Assembly: GCF_963082655.1 (NCBI RefSeq) | Contig: NC_081552.1 | Span: 95,557,922 to 95,621,921, forward strand | DNA from: Stomoxys calcitrans | Taxonomy: Eukaryota > Arthropoda > Insecta > Diptera > Muscidae | Length of the DNA stretch: 64,000 nucleotides | Direction: 5' to 3' | Shown here: in pieces, positions 58,092 through 64,000 of the stretch | How the letters are laid out: every line of letters starts with the position of its first letter | Position numbering within the stretch: position 1 is the first letter of the stretch | Notes under the pieces: model-generated | Told to the model about the DNA's origin: nothing | Seen by the model: the letters and a program-made list of their open reading frames with translations, nothing else | Database searches by the model: none | Translations under genes and position numbers: made by a program

Positions 58092-59447
58092 AACAAGTAA
58101 AAGCGTGCTAAGTTCGGCCGGGCCGAATCTTATATACCCTCCACCATGGATCGCATTTGTCGAGTTCTTTTCCCGGCATCTCTTCTTAGGCAAAAAAGGA
58201 TATAAGAAAAGAGTTGCTCTGCTATTAAAACGATATCAAGATATGGTCCGGTTCGGACCACAATTAAATTATATGTTGGAGACCTGTGTAAAATTTCAGC
58301 CAATTCGTATAAGAATTGCGCCCATTGGGGCTCACGAAGTAAAATAGAGAGAACGATTTATATGGGATCTGTATCGGGCTATAGATCGATTCAGACCATA
58401 ATAAACACGTTTGTTGATGGTCATAAGAGGATCCATCGTACAAAATTTCAGGCATATCGGATAATAATTGCGACCTCTAGGGGTCAAGAAGTCAAGATCC
58501 CAGATCGGTTTATATGGCAGCTATATCAGGTTATGAACCGATTTGAACCTTATTTGACACAGTTGTTGAAAGTAAAAATAAAATACGTCAGCCAAATTGG
58601 ATAGGAATTGCGCCCTCTAGAAGCTCAAGAAGTCAAATCCCCAGATCTGTTTATATGACAGCTATATCAGGTTATGAACCGATTTGAACCATACTTGGCA
58701 CAGTTGTTGGATATCATAACGAAATACTTCGTGCGAAATTCCATTCTAATCGGATAAGAATTGCGCCCTCTCAAGAATTGCGGTCAAGAAGTCAAGACCC
58801 AAGATCGGTTTATATGGTAGCTATATCAGGTTATGGACCGATTTAAACCATACTTGTCACTGTTGTTGGATATAATAAAAAAACACGTCGTGCAAAAATT
58901 CATTCAAATCGGATAAGAATTGTGCCCTCTAGAGGGTCAAGAAGTCAAGACCCAAGATCAGTTTATATGCTAGCTATATCAGGTTATGAACCGATTTGAA
59001 CCATACTTGGCACAGTTGTTGGATATCATAACAAAACACGTCGTGCAAAATTTCATCTCAATCGGATGAGAATTGCGCACTCTAGAGGCTCAAGAAGTCA
59101 AGACCCAAGATCGGTTTATATGGCAGCTATATCAAAACATGGACCGATATGGCCCATTTACAATACCAACCGACCTACACTAATAAGAAGTATTTGTGCA
59201 AAATTTCAAGCGGCTAGCTTTACTCCTTCGGAAGTTAGCGTGCTTTCGACAGACAGACGGACGGACGGACGGACGGACGGACGGACGGACGGACGGACAG
59301 ACGGACGGACATGGCTAGATCGACATAAAATGTCACGACGATCAAGAATATATATACTTTATGGGGTCTCAGACGAATATTTCGAGTAGTTACAAACAGA
59401 ATGACGAAATTAGTATACCCCCCATCTTATGGTGGGGGGTATAAAAA
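58092..59447 (+). mobile_element. Family A element, complete
   Basis: Complete head, about six central units, microsatellite of roughly 60 bp (59247-59308), tail and GGTGGGGGGTATAAAA. One unit near 58770 has an extra tcaagaattgcgg insertion. It is close to the 49.3 and 50.9 kb copies and shares cggttcggaccaca. Confidence 0.9.
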
Positions 59448-60087
59448 CAATTGATATTATAAAATTATACATATATTAACATTTAAGATCCTTTGATGCC
59501 CACCACGGATTTTATGATAACCAAAAAAGGTTGTCTAAAAAAATTTACGGATATCTCCCTTTAGCATACTTCTGCGAATTTGGACAATAATTAAAGTTTC
59601 TAGGAGCTCCAAAAGTAAAAACTGTTCCTTTGTGACTCGAGGTTGTTTTTGTTATTATAGCCACATGTCTGTATGTGGCTACAACATACAATTTATTTTG
59701 AATCTCAACGACCCAAAGTACAAATTTGTTGTTGAAAGGCACTCTTTGCAAGCCAACATACAACAACAACATATCCATAAGCAAGGCAAAACACCTATCA
59801 ACCAGCCAACGCAAGTGCTTAGTTCGGGTGGTGGCGTTTTTATTTTGTATGTTCGGCTCGCGCTGCTTTGTCTCGTTCGTTTTTCTGCTGCTCTCAGTGT
59901 TTCCTCTGTCACTCTCTACTATTACCCTTAAAAACAAATTCTAATAATTTTGGTATTGAACTCATGATCTTATGTTTGGTAGTTTTGCACGCATCCTCTT
60001 GCCTACCGATGACATTGGTGTTTCTTAATGGTGAAATAAATCAATAAGTACTACTGCACAGTAATGAGTGTCTAGATTAATTAAATT
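59448..60087. other. Unassigned spacer with a short hairpin
   Basis: No gene recognised. The sequence tagccacatgtctgtatgtg then gcta at 59659-59682 can form a 10-bp stem. The 130-codon frame at 59545-59937 (minus) and the 99-codon frame (plus) overlap and have no domain signature. Confidence 0.4.
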
Positions 60088-62271
60088 TGAAATAAGCAAA
60101 GTTCGGCCGGGCCGAACTTTAGATACCCACCACCTCGGGTATATATGTTAACCACCTTTCGTCATGATCCGGCACGGTTATTGAGTGGTCTAATAAGTTA
60201 AAAGTCATTGTTCAGTTTTGTAGAACAAAATATTGGTCTTTTTGGTAGCCATATCCAAGTAAAGACCGATCTGAACCATAAACGACACGGATGTCCAAAA
60301 GCCTAACATAAGACAGTGTATCAAATTTCAGCGAAATCGGATTATTAATGTGCCTTTTTTGGGGACAAGACTTTAAATCAAGAGATCGGTCTATAAGGCA
60401 GCTATATCCAAATCTGAACCGATCTGGGCCAAATTTAAGAGTGATGTCGAAGGGAATAACACAACTCTCTGTCCCAAATTTCGGCGAAATATGACAATAA
60501 ATGCGCCTTTTATGGCCCCAAAACCATATATCGAAAGATCGATCTTGATGGCAGCTATATCCAAATCGTGATCGATCTGGGCCGAATTGGAGAAGGATGT
60601 CGAGGGTCCCAACACAACTCACTGTCCCAAATTTCAGCAAAATCGGACAATAAATGTGTCTTCTATGGGACCAAGGCCTTAAATCGAGAGATCGGTCTGT
60701 ATGGCAGCTATATTCAAAACTGGACCAATCCAAGCCAAATTGCTGAAAGTTGTCGAAGAGCCCAACGCAACTCACTGAAATTTCGGCGACATCGAGCAAT
60801 AAATGCGCCTTTTATGGACGCAAAACCTTAAATCGAGAGATCGGTCTATATGGCAGTCATTTCCAAATCTGGACCGATCTGGGCCAAATTGAAGAAGGGT
60901 GTCGAATGACCTAACACATTTCACTGTCCCAAATTTCAGCAAAATCAGATAATAAATGTGGCTTTTGTGGGCCTAAGACCCTAAACGGGCAATCGGTCTA
61001 TATGGGGGCTATATCAGTATATAGTCCGATATAGCCTATCTTCGAACTTAACCTGCTTATGGACAACAAGTAAAAGCGTGCTAAGTTCGGCCGGGCCGAA
61101 CCTTACATACCCTCCACCATGGATCGCATTTGCCAAGTTCTTCTCCCGGCATCTCTTCTTAGGCAAAAAAGGATAAAAGAAAAGATTTGCTCTGCTATTA
61201 TTATATTATTACATGTTGGAGACCTGTGTAAAATGTCAGCCAATTCGAATAAGAATTGCGCCCTTTGGGGGCTCAAGAAGTAAAATAGAGAGATCGATTT
61301 ATATGGGAGCTGTATCGGCTATAGACCGATTCAGATCATAATAAACACGCATGTTGATGGTCATGAGAAGATCCGTAGTACATAATTTCAGACAAATCGG
61401 ATAATAATTGCGACCCCTAGAGGCTCAAGAAGTCAAGACCCAAGATCGGTTTATATGGCAGCTATATTGGGTTATCGGTCGATTTGAACCATACTTGGCA
61501 CAGTTTTTGGATATCATAACAAAACACGTCGTGCCAAAATTAATTCAAATCGAATAAGAATTGCGCCCTCTAGAGGCTCAAGAAGTCAAGAAGTCTCAAG
61601 AAGATCGGTTTATATGGCAGCTATATCAGGTTACGGACCGATTTGAACCATACTTGGCACAGTTATTGGATATCATAATAAAACACGTCGTGCAAAATTT
61701 CATTCCAATCGGATAAGAATTGCGCACTCTAGAGTCTCAAGAAGTCACGACCCAAGATCGGTTTATATGGCAGCTATATCAAAACATGGACCGATATGGC
61801 CCATTTACAATACCAACCAACCTACACTTATAAGAAGTATTTGTGCAAAATTTCAAGCGGCTAGCTTTACTCCTTCGGAAGTTAGCGTGCTTTCGACAGA
61901 CAGACGGACGGACATGGCTAGATCGACATAAAATGTCGCGACGATCAAGAATATATATACTTTATGGGGTCTCAGACGAATATTTCGAGTAGTTACAAAC
62001 AGAATGACGAAATTAGTATACCCCCCATCTTATGGTGGAGGGTATAAAAAAAGAATCTGTGCAAAGCTTCAGCTCAATATCTCTATTTTTAAAGACTGTA
62101 GCGTGATTTCAAAGACATTCGGACAGACGAACGAACATGTCTAGATCGTCTTAGATTTTTAGGCTGATCAAGAATATATATACTTTATAGGGTCGGAAAT
62201 GGTATTTCGATGTGTTGCAAACGGAATGACAAAATGAACATACCTCTTTCCTTCGGTGGGAGGTATAAAAA
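60088..62271 (+). mobile_element. Family B element interrupted by a family A element
   Basis: The first part (60088-61064) has the family B head (ttcggccgggccgaacttta, GATACCCACCACC) and about five units, to cttaacctgcttatgga. Family A occupies 61065-62046. Family B then resumes with aaaaaagaatctgtgcaaag and its tail, ending ccttcggtgggaggtataaa near 62270. The left-right join reconstitutes the ordinary family B sequence seen at 40.4 and 42.4 kb, so the nesting order is clear. Confidence 0.88.
61065..62046 (+). mobile_element. Family A element nested in family B
   Basis: Head aacaagtaaaagcgtgctaa, palindrome, about four units, minimal microsatellite (acagacagacggacggacat), tail and GGTGGAGGGTATAAAA. 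The first unit lacks the usual cgatatcaagatatggtccg segment. The right flank is an A-run (aaaaaagaatctg) that belongs to family B. Confidence 0.9.
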
Positions 62272-62847
62272 AGGTGAAAACCACTCTTAAAATTTTTTTC
62301 TGAATTCGAAATCCATATTTTTATGCCGAATTTTCTAAAATAAGTTTAATGAAAAAAAAATAAATTTTTTTTTGGTCGACCGGGGGACCCGAACTTGGGT
62401 TCGCAAGTCATGCATGGCATGAGAGTTTCGAGCTCTATACAACTAACTCAACTAAAGAATTTGTTCAAAGTCAAGAAAATTTCAATACTCTTGTCTGTCA
62501 AGTCTCTTGTAGAGACTATCTTACGTTCTTCAACAAATAATATCTTCGCTTCAATGCGAAAGTTCTTTGAGAAATTAAAGTTTCACATACATATTTGGTA
62601 GTTTGCTTTTTCCAAGCGATATTTTTTTCTGTGTACCGCTGATTGTTCGGGACTGTTGTTGCAGCTACTCCGTATGGAAAACTCCACAATCAGCGACCTG
62701 TGGACGCACCCGATAGCTCGCAGATAAGTTTCTCGTGACAACGATAATAGTTTATGATAATAGTTATCCTGTGCCGGGTTGGCTCGAAGAATGTTGGGCT
62801 CCTCCTCACCCGCCAAGAAAGTAAACGAAAATACCACAATTTTTGTA
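62272..62847. other. Unassigned spacer
   Basis: A patch at 62380-62405 (accgggggacccgaacttgg, gttcgcaag) looks faintly tRNA/SINE-like but lacks an A box. Otherwise nothing supportable. Confidence 0.4.
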
Positions 62848-63660
62848 CCCTACACCTCCACTGTGGTACAGGGTATTATAACTTTGTGCATTTGTTTGCA
62901 ACGCTAAGAAGGAGAAGAGCTAGACCCATTGATAAGTATACCGATCGGCTTAGAATAACCTCCTGATCCGATTTAGCCATGTCCGTCCGTCCACCTGCAT
63001 GTCTGTATTGTATGTATTCTTGTAATCAAGGTACAGGTCGCATTTGTTGTACGACTGTTACAAAATTTTGCACAAGTCAGTTTTTTTGTTCAAGGACGAA
63101 CGCTATTGACTTTGAATAACATCGGTTCATATTTAGATATAGCTCCCATATATATCTATCATCCGATATGTACTATTAAGGCTGTAGAAGCCACAATTTT
63201 GGTCCGATCTTTACAAAATTTTTCACGAGATGCTTTATTTGACGTTGCAATATGTGTGCAAAATCTCATAAAAATCGGTTCAGATTTAGATATAGCTTCC
63301 TTATATATCATTCATCCGATATGGTCTTCGAAGGCTATAGAAGCCACTATTTTGGTCCGATCTTTGCAAACTTTTGCATCAAATCTTTTATTTGACGTTG
63401 TAATTCTTGTGCAAAATTTCATTAAAATCGACTCAGATTTAAATACAGCTCCCATATATATCTTTCATCCTATATCGCCTTTCAAGACTGTAGTAGCCAC
63501 AATTTTAGTCCGATCTTTGCAAAATTTTGCATGATATGCTTTATTTAACGTTGCAATATGTGTGCAAAGTTTCATTAAAGTCGGTTCAGATTTCGATATA
63601 GCTCCCATATATATCTTCCATCCGATATGGCCTTGTAAGTCTATAGAAATCGCAAAAAAC
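62848..63660 (-). mobile_element. Family C DINE-1-like element, head lost
   Basis: The tail hairpin comes first (taccctacacctccactgtg, gtacagggta), then ttataactttgtgcatttgt, a short microsatellite (tgtccgtccgtcc) and 3.5 central units. Anchors [AG]TCG[GA][TC]TCA at 63121, 63274, 63427 and 63580 are exactly 153 bp apart. Of the three families this tail looks closest to remembered Drosophila DINE-1 (taccct...agggtattataa). The right side is joined to the Helitron repeat at about 63660. Confidence 0.75.
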
Positions 63661-64000
63661 GAATTTGGGTCCTAGGGTCCATCCCACCGCAACAGAATTT
63701 ATTTATCGTTCATGTCATTATGGGGCTTATATAAAATGTATTTGAGAGTAGAGCACGAAGCGTATAGTTACATTAAGGGACAACTGACTCTCTAAACCGG
63801 AAATATTTTCCAATACGGATTCAGGTTGTCGCCCAAACACTAAGCCCGGAAAATATATCACCAACTATATATCATTTATTTGAACCACATATTGCCATTG
63901 GCCTCAAAATTGGATATCAAATTCGGTTTCAAATCTCATTTAAACTCCTTATTGCAAAAGTCAGCAAATATGTCCGGTTTGGGTTATTGGCCCTAAAAAC
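63661..64000 (-). mobile_element. Helitron tandem-repeat sequence, inverted relative to 56 kb
   Basis: The segment from about 63840 to the window end is the approximate reverse complement of 56190-56380 (tattgccattggcctcaaaa; atatgtccggtttgggttat). It continues past the window edge. Confidence 0.7.

Noticed and set aside
59545..59944. Host coding exon at 59.5-59.9 kb
   Set aside because: Four overlapping frames on both strands are open here, which reflects composition; none has a family signature.
62380..62410. Second tRNA/SINE-like patch
   Set aside because: A B-box-like gggttcg is present but there is no A box at the right distance and no body.

Overview
The window looks like intergenic DNA, possibly heterochromatin-like, from a higher fly. 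I infer a muscoid (calyptrate) fly from remembered repeat families; no database search was run. It is AT-rich. I found no host exon, tRNA gene, rRNA or CRISPR array that I could defend. Almost everything recognisable is transposable-element sequence, much of it nested or broken.

The main component is a set of non-autonomous rolling-circle-type elements that resemble DINE-1/INE-1 (Helentron-associated) elements. I call them families A, B and C. A and B share one plan: a head with a GC-rich palindrome, a subterminal inverted repeat, a central tandem repeat array (CTR), a GGAC-type microsatellite, a tail motif and a terminal hairpin. About 28 copies or fragments lie in both orientations at 1.9-2.5, 3.3-4.2, 7.8-8.7, 13.5-14.9, 16.1-17.2, 18.9-25.0, 29.6-30.5, 39.5-43.8, 44.8-47.6, 49.3-54.8, 57.6-59.4 and 60.1-63.7 kb. 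The CTR period, measured from anchor positions, is exactly 153 bp in A, B and C although their sequences differ.

Other elements, left to right: a 607-bp foldback Tc1/mariner-type element (0.6-1.2 kb) with a second copy in opposite orientation (18.3-18.9 kb); two opposed RTE-type LINE 3' fragments (5.8-7.1 kb); a mariner MITE (9.0-9.2 kb); a small unknown MITE (10.0-10.2 kb); a Penelope-like element (12.3-13.5 kb) holding a perfect 22-bp inverted repeat; an RTE LINE (14.9-18.1 kb) split by a family A element; a (TA)n tract of about 260 bp (19.2-19.45 kb); and an RNase H-bearing LINE on the minus strand (25.0-28.4 kb).

From 29.2 to about 39.3 kb lies one old BEL/Pao retrotransposon. Its gag, protease, RT/RNase H and integrase segments are separated by four other elements: a family A element, an RTE LINE, a LOA-like LINE with a target-site duplication, and a Helitron with short tandem repeats. 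Further right are a deleted mariner (47.6-48.3 kb), a Helitron with a tRNA-derived SINE inside it (55.5-57.5 kb), and a family A element inserted in a family B element (60.1-62.3 kb). The window ends inside an inverted copy of the 56-kb Helitron repeats.

No genes work together here as a pathway. The useful content is the architecture and history of the repeats: who inserted into whom, which ends are real, and how the 153-bp arrays evolve.
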